Positions 26,372 through 35,392 of a DNA stretch of 64,000 bases are shown in pieces (positions within the stretch are counted from its first letter, which is position 1; every line of letters begins with the position of its first letter). A model generated the notes under the pieces. That model searched no databases and was not told the origin of the DNA. It saw nothing but the letters and a program-made list of their open reading frames with translations. Position numbers and translations under genes: made by a program. Source of the stretch: an uncultured Lachnospiraceae bacterium (GTDB taxonomy: Bacteria; Bacillota; Clostridia; Lachnospirales; Lachnospiraceae); NCBI GenBank assembly GCA_910579425.1, contig CAJTVL010000002.1:62001-126000 (forward strand), given 5' to 3'.

Positions 26372-27418
26372 ATGAAACAGAATCCGGTCAGTTTTCAGTT
26401 AAAACTTAATCCTGAAGATTTTCTGCCCGCAACCGAGGAAGAGAAGCAAAGCCAGGTGATCATGCGGGAGAGCATAAGCTTCTGGAAGGATGGCGTGCGC
26501 CGCCTGCTGAAGAATAAAGTGGCCATGGTGAGTATCGTGGTCATCATTCTGGTGATGATCTTCTCTTTTATCGTACCGGCTTTTTATCCCTATTCTTACA
26601 AAGAACAGATGAAGGGAGCCAATAACCTGGCGCCCATGGAGTATTCGGAGGAAGAGCAGGCGAGAATTGATGCAGGGGAAAAGGTGTTTCCTCATATTTT
26701 CGGAACAGATAAAATGGGCCGGGATTATGCCATCCGTGTGATGATGGGAAGCCGTATTTCGCTGTTGGTAGGTCTTATTGCAACCGGTATTATTTTGGTG
26801 ATCGGTTCCACCTACGGTTCTATTGCGGCTTTCTTTGGCGGCTGGGTAGATTTGATCATGATGCGTATTGTGGATATTATTTATACAATACCTGATATTC
26901 TGCTGATCGTCCTTTTGTCCTTTGCCTTGAAAGCCCCTTTGGGGAATCTGAAAGATGTGCCGGGCTTTGGATGGGTCGGCGTTGTGGGGGAAAATATGAT
27001 CAGTATTTTCGTGGTGTTTGCCCTTTTGTACTGGGTGGGAATGGCAAGGATGGTCAGAAGCCAGATCCTGATGCTGAAGGAGAGCGAGTATGTGACGGCG
27101 GCCAGGGCCCTTGGTGTCAGCAACGGCAAGATTATCAAAAAGCATCTGCTGACAAACTGTATCGGTACGCTGATCGTCACAACTACATTACAGATCCCCT
27201 CCTCTATTTTTACGGAAAGCTTTCTGAGCTTCCTCGGCATGGGGGTGGCGGTTCCTCTTCCTTCCCTGGGAAGTCTTGCAAGCGATGCAATTAACGGTAT
27301 GAATACCTATCCTTATCTTCTGTTCATTCCGGCTCTTTTGATCAGCCTTATTATTTTGAGCTTTAATCTTCTGGGAGACGGACTGAGGGACGCCTTTGAT
27401 CCCAAGTTAAAGAACTAG
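26372..27418 (+). CDS. oppC: Oligopeptide ABC transporter permease OppC
   Basis: A 348-residue permease with an OppC-type cytoplasmic N-terminus, first helix at about residues 50-70 ('VAMVSIVVIILVMIFSFIV'), the conserved 'GTDKMGRDYAIRVMMGSRIS' and the EAA loop 'ESEYVTAARALGVSNGKII'. Fourteen bases separate it from oppB. RBS AAGGAG. Confidence 0.93.
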   Translation: MKQNPVSFQLKLNPEDFLPATEEEKQSQVIMRESISFWKDGVRRLLKNKVAMVSIVVIILVMIFSFIVPAFYPYSYKEQMKGANNLAPMEYSEEEQARIDAGEKVFPHIFGTDKMGRDYAIRVMMGSRISLLVGLIATGIILVIGSTYGSIAAFFGGWVDLIMMRIVDIIYTIPDILLIVLLSFALKAPLGNLKDVPGFGWVGVVGENMISIFVVFALLYWVGMARMVRSQILMLKESEYVTAARALGVSNGKIIKKHLLTNCIGTLIVTTTLQIPSSIFTESFLSFLGMGVAVPLPSLGSLASDAINGMNTYPYLLFIPALLISLIILSFNLLGDGLRDAFDPKLKN

Positions 27419-27434
27419 TTAAATGGAGGGTGAT

Positions 27435-28418
27435 ATGTCAGAATATCTTGTTGATATTAAAAATGAAAGATTGTCCTTTTTTACCCCGGCAGGGGAGGTA
27501 AAGGCCTTAAACGATGTGTCCATCCATTTAAGGGAAGGGGAAGTGCTGGGAATCGTGGGAGAGAGCGGTTCCGGCAAGTCGGTGACCGCCTACAGCCTGA
27601 TGGGGCTTACCGCTTATCCGGGAAGACTGGTGGACGGCACTTTGGAATTTAATGGACATCAGATCGAAAAGATGACGGAAAAAGAGATGAGGGCGATCAG
27701 GGGAAACGAGGTATCCATTATCTTCCAGGATCCCATGACCAGCTTAAATCCCGTCTATACCATAGGAAACCAGATTTCGGAAGCAATTTTGCTTCATACG
27801 GATAAAAACAGGGCCCAGGCCAGGGAGCGTGCAAAGGAGCTCCTTGAGCTGGTAGGGATCAATGAGCCGGCCAAACGTCTGAAACAGTATCCCCATGAGC
27901 TTTCAGGGGGAATGCGGCAAAGGGTTATGATTGCAATGGCCCTTGCCTGCGAGCCCAAGCTTCTGATTGCGGACGAGCCTACCACAGCCCTTGACGTGAC
28001 GATTCAGGCACAGATTCTTGAGCTGATGATGGAACTGAAAGATAAGCTGGGAATGGCGATTATCATGATCACCCACGACCTTGGCGTGGTGGCCAGCATG
28101 TGTGAGCGGATCGCGGTCATGTATGCAGGAAAGATTGTGGAGTACGGCACGGCGGATGATATTTTTTACAATCCCAGGCATGAATATACCAAAGGGCTGC
28201 TTCGCTCCATTCCGAGAATCGATACCAAAGAGCATGAGCGGCTGATTCCTATCGAGGGAACGCCGGTGGATCTTTTGAATCCTCCCAAGGGGTGTCCTTT
28301 TGCCCCCAGATGCGGGGAATGTATGAAGATTTGTTTAAGAGAGATGCCTCCGGTGACAGAACTGGGGGAAATTCATTATACCCAGTGCTGGCTGAACCAG
28401 AAGGAAGAGATGGGATAA
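27435..28418 (+). CDS. oppD: Oligopeptide ABC transporter ATPase OppD
   Basis: A 327-residue ATPase with Walker A 'GESGSGKS', signature 'LSGGMRQR', Walker B 'LLIADEPTTALD' and the switch His in 'IMITHDLGVV'. The C-terminal Opp/Dpp extension has the cysteine-rich 'GCPFAPRCGECMKIC' seen in this family, which can hold an iron-sulfur cluster in characterised members. ATG 27435 is chosen because GGAGGGTGAT directly precedes it; the in-frame ATG at 27423 would use that RBS as codons. Confidence 0.93.
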   Translation: MSEYLVDIKNERLSFFTPAGEVKALNDVSIHLREGEVLGIVGESGSGKSVTAYSLMGLTAYPGRLVDGTLEFNGHQIEKMTEKEMRAIRGNEVSIIFQDPMTSLNPVYTIGNQISEAILLHTDKNRAQARERAKELLELVGINEPAKRLKQYPHELSGGMRQRVMIAMALACEPKLLIADEPTTALDVTIQAQILELMMELKDKLGMAIIMITHDLGVVASMCERIAVMYAGKIVEYGTADDIFYNPRHEYTKGLLRSIPRIDTKEHERLIPIEGTPVDLLNPPKGCPFAPRCGECMKICLREMPPVTELGEIHYTQCWLNQKEEMG

Positions 28419-28487
28419 CTGCTCGTCGGGCCTGCGCGGTAAAGGCGCAGAGCGTGAGAGTGCGATACAAGAGGAGAGGAGCCGCAG

Positions 28488-29477
28488 ATGAGTGAAAATC
28501 TGATTCAGATTGAACATTTAAAGCAATATTTTCCTGCCGGCGGGTATGGTAAGAAAAAGAAATATATCCGGGCCGTGGACGATGTTTCCTTTACCATTTC
28601 CAGGGGAGAAACCTTAGGACTGGTGGGAGAGTCCGGGTGCGGAAAGACCACTACAGGCAGAACGCTGCTCCGGCTTTATGAGCCTACCGGGGGCAGATTT
28701 GAATATGACGGGGAAGTGATTTTTGACGTAGAAAAGAAGACCTATGCGGATATGCTTCCTTACCGGAAAAAGATGCAGATCGTATTCCAGGATCCTTATG
28801 CCAGCCTGGATCCCCGTATGACGGTAGGGGATATTGTGGGCGAGGCCATTGACGTCCACAAGATGGCGGCGAATAAGCAGGAAAGATATGAGATTATTAT
28901 AGAGATGCTCAGGAGGGTAGGGCTGAACTCCGAGCATGCCAACCGGTATCCCCACGAGTTTTCCGGCGGGCAGAGACAGCGTGTGGGGATTGCAAGAGCC
29001 CTTGCAGTGCGTCCGGAGTTTATTGTCTGCGACGAGCCGATTTCGGCCCTGGATGTTTCCATTCAGGCCCAGGTTATCAACATGTTTGAGGATTTGCAGG
29101 AGCAGATGGGGCTTACCTACCTTTTTATCGCCCACGATCTCTCGGCGGTAAAACATATTTCCAACAGAATCGGCGTGATGTACTTAGGGAAGATGGTGGA
29201 GCTTGCGGACAGCTATGAGCTGATCACGAGGCCTCTTCATCCTTATACAAGAAGTCTGATCAGCGCCATTCCCATTGCGGATCCCAGGGCGGCCAGAGAG
29301 AGCAGGCGTATTGTCCTTGAGGGCGATGTGCCAAGTCCTTTAAATCCTCCGTCGGGATGCCGGTTCAGAACCAGATGCCCCTACGCTACAGAGCAGTGCG
29401 CTCAGGAGGTTCCCAAGTGGCGCGAGGTGGAAAAGGGTCACTTTGCGGCCTGCCACCATATTGATCAGTTGAATTGA
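28488..29477 (+). CDS. oppF: Oligopeptide ABC transporter ATPase OppF
   Basis: A 329-residue ATPase with Walker A 'GESGCGKTT', signature 'FSGGQRQR', Walker B 'FIVCDEPISALD' and the OppF C-terminal motif 'GCRFRTRCPYATEQC'. It pairs with OppD. RBS GAGGAG. The gap of 69 bases to oppD holds no clear signal. Confidence 0.93.
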   Translation: MSENLIQIEHLKQYFPAGGYGKKKKYIRAVDDVSFTISRGETLGLVGESGCGKTTTGRTLLRLYEPTGGRFEYDGEVIFDVEKKTYADMLPYRKKMQIVFQDPYASLDPRMTVGDIVGEAIDVHKMAANKQERYEIIIEMLRRVGLNSEHANRYPHEFSGGQRQRVGIARALAVRPEFIVCDEPISALDVSIQAQVINMFEDLQEQMGLTYLFIAHDLSAVKHISNRIGVMYLGKMVELADSYELITRPLHPYTRSLISAIPIADPRAARESRRIVLEGDVPSPLNPPSGCRFRTRCPYATEQCAQEVPKWREVEKGHFAACHHIDQLN

Positions 29478-29501
29478 GGGGCGAAAGAGGATAAACATAT
29501 A

Positions 29502-29530
29502 CGGACATATTCTGCCCGTGTGTTTATAAT
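29502..29530 (+). promoter_or_regulatory. Internal promoter before oppA
   Basis: CGGACA (29502-29507), 17 bases, consensus TATAAT (29525-29530). It would give extra transcript of the binding protein, which is needed in excess over the permease. Confidence 0.65.
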
Positions 29531-29560
29531 ATAAAAACCAAATTTATAAGGAGGAACATT

Positions 29561-31309
29561 ATGAAAAAGAGAGTTTTAGCACTCTTGCTGGCAGCAACCA
29601 TGGTATTTGGCCTGGCAGCCTGCGGCGGCAGCGACAGCGGCGATACGGCTGACAATGCTACCGTAACAGACGATGCAGGCACGGATGATGCGGCTGATGC
29701 AGAAGACACGGATGCGGCGCAGACAGATGATGCGGCAGACACCGAAACAGAGGCAGATACCACTACTGCTTCCACAGGAGAGAAGATTTTATCCGTACAG
29801 GTAGGACCGAATCCCGAGACGATTGATCCTGCGCTGAACAGTGCGGTAGACGGCGGCAATATGCTGCTTCACTCTTTCGAGTGTCTTCTGGCAGTAGACC
29901 AGGATGGCAAGTTGATTCCCGGACAGGCTGAGAGCTGGGAGACTTCTGAGGACGGTCTTACATGGACGTTCCATTTGAGAGACGGACTTAAGTGGTCTGA
30001 CGGAAGTGATTTGACTGCCAATGATTTTGTTTACAGTTGGAAGAGAGTTTGCGATCCTATGGTGGCAGCTCCTTACGCAGAGACTGTTCTGGGTATGGTA
30101 GAGGGCTATGAAGCCGCGATTGGCGGGGATTTGGATGCCCTTCAGGTAGTAGCCCAGGATGACAAGACTCTGGTGGTTACCTTAAATGCTCCCTGCTCTT
30201 TCTTCGGAAGCCTGGCTGCATTTGCAACCTTAAGCCCGGTACAGCAGGCAACCGTTGAGGCAAACGGCGACGCATGGGCAACCTCCGCCGAGACTTATAT
30301 CTCCAACGGACCTTTCTACGTTTCCGAGTGGGTACCCAGCTCTTATATTATGATGAGCAAGAACCCCAACTACTGGAACGCAGACGCAATCAAGCTTGAC
30401 GGAATCAAGTTCAACCTGATCGAGGATTCCAACGCTGCTTACAGCGCATACCAGACAGGGGAAGTATTATTCATCAAAGATGTACCTACGGAAGAAATTC
30501 CTACATTAAGCGAAAATCCTGATTTTTATGTAGATCCTATTATCGGAACTTATTATCTGAGCGTAAACTGCAACAGAGAGCCTTTCAAGGATCCTCAGGT
30601 GCGTAAGGCATTAAGCCTTGCCATCGACCGTGAGTATGTGGCAGGAACCCTGATGCAGGGAACTTACTCCGCAGCCAGCAACTTCATGGGCCCCGGCTGG
30701 ATTGATACGGACGGAAGCCAGTTCATGGACAATGCCAACGGCGGAGCGCCTTACATTGATACTGCCAACTATGAGGCAAATCTCGCGGAGGCGAAGCAGA
30801 TCCTTGCGGATGCAGGCTATCCCGAGGGCGAGGGACTTCCTTCTATTACCTACTCCACCAATGATACCGGATACCACAAGGTGGTAGCTGAGTACTTACA
30901 GCAGGCATGGGGCGAGCTTGGGATTGACGTGAACGTTGATATTGTAGAGTGGGCAAGCTTCACACCGATGCGTCGTAACGGCGATTATGATGCGTCCCGT
31001 AACGGCTGGGTAGGAGACTACAGCGATCCCTCCAACATGCTGGATCTGCTTTACTCCTCCAACGGCAACAATGACGGTAAGTTCAACAATGCGGATTATG
31101 ATGCGGCGATGGAGCTTTCCAGAACCACACTTGACGCAACAGAGCGTTCCGAGGCTCTTCACAAGGCTGAGGATATTCTGATGGAAGAAACCGCTTGTAT
31201 CCCTGTTGCTTACTACAATGACTTCTGGCTGCAGAGCGACAAGATCACCGGATCCTGGCATTCACCTTACGGGTACTGGTACTTCATGTATGCAGATATT
31301 GCGGAATAA
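29561..31309 (+). CDS. oppA: Oligopeptide-binding lipoprotein OppA
   Basis: A 582-residue family-5 solute-binding lipoprotein. The signal peptide ends at lipobox Cys21 ('FGLAACGG'). Residues about 22-68 are an Asp/Thr/Ala-rich acidic linker that holds the domain away from the membrane. The binding domain begins near 'VQVGPNPETIDPALNS' and shows 'WKRVCDPMVAAPYAETVLGM' and 'VRKALSLAIDREYVAGTLM'. RBS ATAAGGAGG. A strong terminator follows. The peptide length preference cannot be read from sequence. Confidence 0.93.
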   Translation: MKKRVLALLLAATMVFGLAACGGSDSGDTADNATVTDDAGTDDAADAEDTDAAQTDDAADTETEADTTTASTGEKILSVQVGPNPETIDPALNSAVDGGNMLLHSFECLLAVDQDGKLIPGQAESWETSEDGLTWTFHLRDGLKWSDGSDLTANDFVYSWKRVCDPMVAAPYAETVLGMVEGYEAAIGGDLDALQVVAQDDKTLVVTLNAPCSFFGSLAAFATLSPVQQATVEANGDAWATSAETYISNGPFYVSEWVPSSYIMMSKNPNYWNADAIKLDGIKFNLIEDSNAAYSAYQTGEVLFIKDVPTEEIPTLSENPDFYVDPIIGTYYLSVNCNREPFKDPQVRKALSLAIDREYVAGTLMQGTYSAASNFMGPGWIDTDGSQFMDNANGGAPYIDTANYEANLAEAKQILADAGYPEGEGLPSITYSTNDTGYHKVVAEYLQQAWGELGIDVNVDIVEWASFTPMRRNGDYDASRNGWVGDYSDPSNMLDLLYSSNGNNDGKFNNADYDAAMELSRTTLDATERSEALHKAEDILMEETACIPVAYYNDFWLQSDKITGSWHSPYGYWYFMYADIAE

Positions 31310-31332
31310 TTTTTCATAAAAGAACCAATTTA

Positions 31333-31369
31333 GCGTCCGGTCTCACATTATGAGGCCGGACGCTTTTTT
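31333..31369 (+). terminator. Rho-independent terminator of opp operon
   Basis: A 13-bp stem (GCGTCCGGTCTCA / TGAGGCCGGACGC, one G-T pair), five-base loop and six Ts. Confidence 0.9.
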
Positions 31370-31492
31370 AGATGAATTTTTTACAACTGCGGGTATAGCC
31401 GGGAAATGATGCAATTCTGATGCAAAAATGATACAAGTCGGATGGAAGAGGCAGTTAAAATGGGCAAAAGGCAAAAGAGGAGGCAAGAGGGG

Positions 31493-32434
31493 ATGGGGGA
31501 AACGCAAAGGGGTCAAAAATTCAGCCGGAAAAAAAGGATTGTGGCCGCAGGGCTTGCGCTGGCTATGGCGGCGTGTTTTGCAGGGCTTGGATATGCTGTC
31601 TTTCGGAAGTTTTCACCGAAAAGATATTGGGATTATACGGTGCAGAAAGAGCAGTACTATGCAGAATACTCGGAGGAGTATGATTATGGGGAAGTGATTA
31701 CCGTGGAATATCCTGTCCTTATTGGGATTGACAGTGATATTCAGGAGCAGATGAATGAGCAGCTGTATGAGACTGCCATGGACAGGGTAAATTACTGGCA
31801 TTTTCATCCAAGTAAGGCGGTAAAGGCTTTTCAGGCGCATCAGTTTACTATTTTTTGCAGTGATGTGACAAGCGATGTGACCTATCACAGTCAGTATCTT
31901 CTGAGCGTGGATTTTTATGAGCTGTATTCGGCGGGAAATCCTGTGTGGAATACCAATATCACGGAGAGGGGGTTCAATGCGGATCTGCTGACAGGGGAGA
32001 TTTACGAGCTTACCGATATTTTGGAGATCAATCGGGAGTTTATGGATTTATGGGGAGCGTGTTACTGCGAACAGACGGGGGAAGAGGCCTGGGATGAGGA
32101 GGAGCTCACCCTTCTTTTGTCCTGGTTTTTGCAGGAGGATGAGGAACTGAAAGCGGGCTATGAGAGCCGCCCTTTCTTTTATGTGACGGAGAATAAGGAG
32201 TTTGTGGTTGGCCTCAGCCTTGATCCTGTTCTCTATGGGGCAATTACTTATGAGCCGACAAGCAGGATTTTAAGTACAGTGGTAAAGCCGCAGGAGCTTG
32301 CGCCCTTTAAAACCGGAAGTGAATTCTGGGACAGATATGAGAAGTCCTGGGCGGCAGGGGAGGTTTTGCCCTGTGAAGATAAAGTGAAAAATATTTGGTT
32401 GGGTGAGGGGGCAGGCATATGGAATTATTTTTAA
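31493..32434 (+). CDS. RsiV-like membrane protein (DUF4163/DUF3298 type)
   Basis: A protein of about 313 residues with a basic N-terminus, one membrane helix ('IVAAGLALAMAACFAGLGYAV') and an extracellular domain resembling the RsiV/PdaC C-terminal fold ('VEYPVLIGIDSDIQEQMNEQ', 'DVTYHSQYLLSVDFYE', 'ADLLTGEIYELTDIL'). In RsiV this domain senses lysozyme; here no sigma factor gene is adjacent, so an anti-sigma role is not supported. ATG 31493 has the best RBS (AGGAGG nine bases away); 31460 and 31442 are in-frame alternatives. The end overlaps the LysM gene by 16 bases, so the two are probably partners. Confidence 0.65.
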   Translation: MGETQRGQKFSRKKRIVAAGLALAMAACFAGLGYAVFRKFSPKRYWDYTVQKEQYYAEYSEEYDYGEVITVEYPVLIGIDSDIQEQMNEQLYETAMDRVNYWHFHPSKAVKAFQAHQFTIFCSDVTSDVTYHSQYLLSVDFYELYSAGNPVWNTNITERGFNADLLTGEIYELTDILEINREFMDLWGACYCEQTGEEAWDEEELTLLLSWFLQEDEELKAGYESRPFFYVTENKEFVVGLSLDPVLYGAITYEPTSRILSTVVKPQELAPFKTGSEFWDRYEKSWAAGEVLPCEDKVKNIWLGEGAGIWNYF

Positions 32435-33492
32435 AAAGGATAAAAGCTGCATTGGCAGTATTGGGGGCGGCGTTTTTAGCAGGGCTGTCATTCTTCATGG
32501 AACCGGTACTGGCAGAGGAAAGAGGGGAGGAGAGCTCTCAGGAGGAGGTTCAGGAGATTTATCCGCTGGTCTACGGAGAGTGGCCGGGGAGAAAAGAGGC
32601 TGTGCTGATCCTAAAGGAGGAGGAGCAGGAATACAGGGTGCTTCCCGGCGATTGTCTGTGGAATATTTCCGAAAAGCTTTGGGGAGACGGCAGGTGGTAT
32701 GACCGGCTTCTGACCGGGGACGGAGAGGAAATAGAAGATTTAAATCTGATTTATCCGGGAATGACGCTGCGGGCGGCACAGGAGGGATATATCTGCAAAA
32801 GAGATACCCAAAATACCGGAATGAAGATGGGAGAATATTCCATGGATATGCCGGGAAACTGGACGGTTGGCACGATTTCCTCGGGGGACGCCTCTGCGAA
32901 TTTCGTTTTGTCCGGCGACGGTTTTCAGAAGATTCTCTGCCTTATTCAGGACAAGAAGGAGGAAACGGTCGTGGCCGCAGGGGATTGGGAAGCCTGTGCG
33001 GAGAAAATCCGCAGTTATGCGGAGCAGCGTTATGGGGAAAATGTTTCGGGGCTTACTTTTGAGCACTACCGGATGGGACAGGAGGATGAGGTCTATCTGT
33101 ATTCCTTTCTCTGGCAGGTGGAGCTTCCGGTACAAAACGAAGTGGAAAGGGTAAAGATCAGAGTCTGCATGGGACTGAAGCTGACGGAACATATTCAGGC
33201 GGAGTTTCTGGGATTTGCCGGCCAATATGATATTCACGGAGGCGTCCGTTATACCACGGCCAGCTTTGAAGAGAATATGGAGGATTCTGACCCGGAAACC
33301 TTTACCGTCAATGATTCCAATATGTCGATCTTACCCCAGGCAGAATGGGAGCTGGAGGGAATGTACGATCCATTCTTATGGGCGGATGAGTTTTTTGGAT
33401 CATTGTTAAAGCGCGCGGAGCAGGAGCCCGAAGCTGAGAATGTCAGGGACAGGGTGATGGAGAGGGTTGAAAGGGCGGGAGGCAGGCGGTGA
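32419..33492 (+). CDS. Exported LysM domain protein
   Basis: A 357-residue protein with an N-terminal signal or anchor ('IKAALAVLGAAFLAGLSFF') ending near 'VLAEE', a LysM-like domain at about residues 74-118 ('YRVLPGDCLWNISEKLWG', 'NLIYPGMTL') and a C-terminal domain of about 200 residues that I do not recognise. The LysM part should bind peptidoglycan. It overlaps the RsiV-like gene by 16 bases; both face outside, which suggests an envelope complex. The start has GAGGGG upstream. No terminator was seen after it. Confidence 0.75.
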   Translation: MELFLKRIKAALAVLGAAFLAGLSFFMEPVLAEERGEESSQEEVQEIYPLVYGEWPGRKEAVLILKEEEQEYRVLPGDCLWNISEKLWGDGRWYDRLLTGDGEEIEDLNLIYPGMTLRAAQEGYICKRDTQNTGMKMGEYSMDMPGNWTVGTISSGDASANFVLSGDGFQKILCLIQDKKEETVVAAGDWEACAEKIRSYAEQRYGENVSGLTFEHYRMGQEDEVYLYSFLWQVELPVQNEVERVKIRVCMGLKLTEHIQAEFLGFAGQYDIHGGVRYTTASFEENMEDSDPETFTVNDSNMSILPQAEWELEGMYDPFLWADEFFGSLLKRAEQEPEAENVRDRVMERVERAGGRR

Positions 33493-33518
33493 GAGCATAA
33501 ATAAAAATTAAGTTGTCT

Positions 33519-33546
33519 GGAAAAAATGCGGTAAACCGCAAAAATT
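33519..33546. repeat. Palindrome-containing repeat, copy 1
   Basis: A 28-base unit with the perfect dyad TGCGGTAAACCGCA at 33527-33540, flanked by A tracts. The same 28 bases with one mismatch recur 85 bases on (33604). This copy lies just upstream of the -35 of the ATPase promoter. Confidence 0.8.
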
Positions 33547-33559
33547 CCTTTTTAATGGG

Positions 33560-33588
33560 TTGACTTATTCGGTTTGTGCTACTAATAT
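33560..33588 (+). promoter_or_regulatory. Promoter of the DUF4143 ATPase gene, between two repeats
   Basis: TTGACT (33560-33565), 17 bases, TAATAT (33583-33588). Its position between two identical palindromic repeats suggests control by a dimeric regulator. Confidence 0.65.
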
Positions 33589-33603
33589 GGAATAGAAGAG
33601 CAA

Positions 33604-33631
33604 GGAAAAAGTGCGGTAAACCGCAAAAATT
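33604..33631. repeat. Palindrome-containing repeat, copy 2
   Basis: The second copy, with the dyad at 33612-33625. It lies after the predicted transcription start and ends about six bases before the RBS GAGGTGA, so it would also form a small RNA hairpin (TGCGG-TAAA-CCGCA) in the leader. Confidence 0.8.
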
Positions 33632-33646
33632 TCACGAGGTGATTTT

Positions 33647-34942
33647 ATGCTGCCAAGAAGACAATACCTGGAGAAATTAATTCGAAAAAAAGATAATGGG
33701 CGAGTGAAAGTAATCACGGGACTCAGACGGAGCGGAAAGTCTGTGCTGTTATTTCAGCTCTATAGGGAATATCTGGTTAATCAGGGAGTACCGCAGAAGC
33801 AGATCATTGGGCTTGCGTTGGATATTCTGGTTAATGTCAAATACCGCAACCCGATAGAATTGGATAAACATATACGTGAACAGATTACGGACATCAGTAA
33901 GCGGTATTATGTGTTCATTGATGAGATACAGTTTGTATCAGAAATCCAGAATCCGTATGTGGATGATCCGGAAGCGAGAATTACATTTATTGATGCTGTT
34001 TTAGGGCTTATGCAGCTTCCTAATGCAGACATATATGTGACCGGGAGCAATTCAAAAATGCTTTCCTCAGATATTCTTACACAGTTCCGTGACCGTGCAG
34101 ATGAGATTAGAGTACATCCACTTTCCTTTGCCGAGTTCTATGAGACATATGAAGGGGATAAACGCGGTGCATGGCAGGATTACTACACTTATGGCGGAAT
34201 GCCTTTTACTTTGTCTTTTAACTCTCATGAGGAGAAAAGCAGATATTTGCGGGATCTTTTTGAACGAACTTACATTAAGGATATTTTAGAGCGGCATAAG
34301 ATAAAAAACGAAACAGAAGTGCTTGAAATCCTTTTTAATGTGCTTGCGTCGGGAATAGGTTCGCTTACAAACCCCACCAGAATAGCAAATACTTTTGACA
34401 GTGAGAGACAAATCAGGGTATCACCGGATACCATTGAGACTTATCTGGGATATTTTGCGGATGCTTTTTTGATCCGAAAGGCTGTAAGATATGATGTAAA
34501 AGGAAGAAAGTACATTAAGACGCCTGCAAAGTACTACTACGCTGATCCGGGTTTAAGAAATGCAAGGCTGGGTTTCCGTCAGCTGGAAGAGACTCATTTG
34601 ATGGAGAACATTCTGTATAATGACCTGGTCAGGAGAGACCTTGATGTGGACATCGGAATAGTTGAGTATAATATGAAGGATTCGGCGGGCAAGAAGGTCA
34701 GGAAGCAGCTGGAAGTTGACTTTGTGGTAAACAGGGGGAGTGAGAGATGCTACATTCAATCAGCGCTTAATATTTCTGAACCGGAAAAGAAAGAACAGGA
34801 GATTGCTTCTTTATTGCGGATACCAGATTCCTTTAGAAAGATTGTTGTTGTAAAAGATTACCTGAAACCGTGGACAGATGAGCATGGTATTCAGTATATC
34901 GGAATTGAGCAGTTCCTTTTAAGCGAGGACTTGCTGAGATAA
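33647..34942 (+). CDS. DUF4143 family ATPase
   Basis: A 431-residue protein of the AAA_14-DUF4143 type. Walker A is 'ITGLRRSGKSVLL' near residue 25, Walker B 'YVFIDEIQFV' near residue 88, then 'IYVTGSNSKMLSSDI' and 'RVHPLSFAEFYETYEG', all typical. The DUF4143 part ('YYYADPGLRNARLGFRQLEE', 'QLEVDFVVNRGSERCYIQSA') resembles a PD-(D/E)XK fold, but the canonical ExK is replaced by 'IQSA', so nuclease activity is doubtful. The function is unknown; the family occurs in many copies in gut anaerobes. It has its own promoter between two palindromic repeats. A second, divergent member is at 54256. Confidence 0.88.
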   Translation: MLPRRQYLEKLIRKKDNGRVKVITGLRRSGKSVLLFQLYREYLVNQGVPQKQIIGLALDILVNVKYRNPIELDKHIREQITDISKRYYVFIDEIQFVSEIQNPYVDDPEARITFIDAVLGLMQLPNADIYVTGSNSKMLSSDILTQFRDRADEIRVHPLSFAEFYETYEGDKRGAWQDYYTYGGMPFTLSFNSHEEKSRYLRDLFERTYIKDILERHKIKNETEVLEILFNVLASGIGSLTNPTRIANTFDSERQIRVSPDTIETYLGYFADAFLIRKAVRYDVKGRKYIKTPAKYYYADPGLRNARLGFRQLEETHLMENILYNDLVRRDLDVDIGIVEYNMKDSAGKKVRKQLEVDFVVNRGSERCYIQSALNISEPEKKEQEIASLLRIPDSFRKIVVVKDYLKPWTDEHGIQYIGIEQFLLSEDLLR

Positions 34943-34951
34943 GAAGAGAAC

Positions 34952-35012
34952 CAGTGAAACAAAGCCTGATCTAAAGTGTGAGGACACCTTTAGATCAGGC
35001 TTTGTTTCACTG
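34952..35012. repeat. Perfect 25-bp inverted repeat between convergent genes
   Basis: Arms 34952-34976 and 34988-35012 are exact reverse complements, with an 11-base loop. It lies 9 bases after the ATPase stop and 12 bases after the minus-strand XRE stop, so a bidirectional terminator is the simplest reading. No proper T run follows on either strand, and the stem is unusually long and perfect. Confidence 0.8.
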
Positions 35013-35024
35013 ATTTCTATATGT

Positions 35025-35336
35025 TCAGTTTGCAGGAGGCACAGATAATTGCCTGTTATCGCCGCGGATATCGTCGATTACTGCCCGGATATGGGCAAGC
35101 TGAGTCTCCGACAGTCCATTGATTTCTATAAATTTCCGTTCTTCAAGCCCTAGCATATAATCCGTGGAAACAGAAAAGAAGCCGGATATACGGATCAACA
35201 TATCTATGGAAGGCTGAATATTGTTATTTTCCCAATTCGAAACACTTTGCTTGGTTACGCCAAGGGCCTTCGCTAAATCTACCTGTGACAGATTTCTTGC
35301 CAGACGTAATTGCTTGATGTTTTCATTTAATGTCAT
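35025..35336 (-). CDS. XRE-family transcriptional regulator
   Basis: A 103-residue DNA-binding protein. The N-terminal 60 residues are a lambda-repressor-type helix-turn-helix ('IKQLRLARNLSQVDLAKALG', 'TKQSVSNWENNNIQPSIDML'). The C-terminal 35 residues are a short tail of unknown role. The RBS AAAAAGGAGAG is clear, and a TATAAT is present on the minus strand (plus coordinates 35378-35383). It is divergent from another XRE gene, which suggests cross-regulation through the shared 155-base region. Confidence 0.88.
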   Translation of the reverse strand: MTLNENIKQLRLARNLSQVDLAKALGVTKQSVSNWENNNIQPSIDMLIRISGFFSVSTDYMLGLEERKFIEINGLSETQLAHIRAVIDDIRGDNRQLSVPPAN

Positions 35337-35392
35337 ACAGCTCTCCTTTTTAGGTTAAGGTCAATTATTTATGTACTATTATAAAAACAAAA

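Noticed and set aside
33519..33631. The two palindromic repeats as a CRISPR remnant
   Set aside because: Only two units, a promoter in the 57-base interval, strong dyad symmetry and no cas genes.
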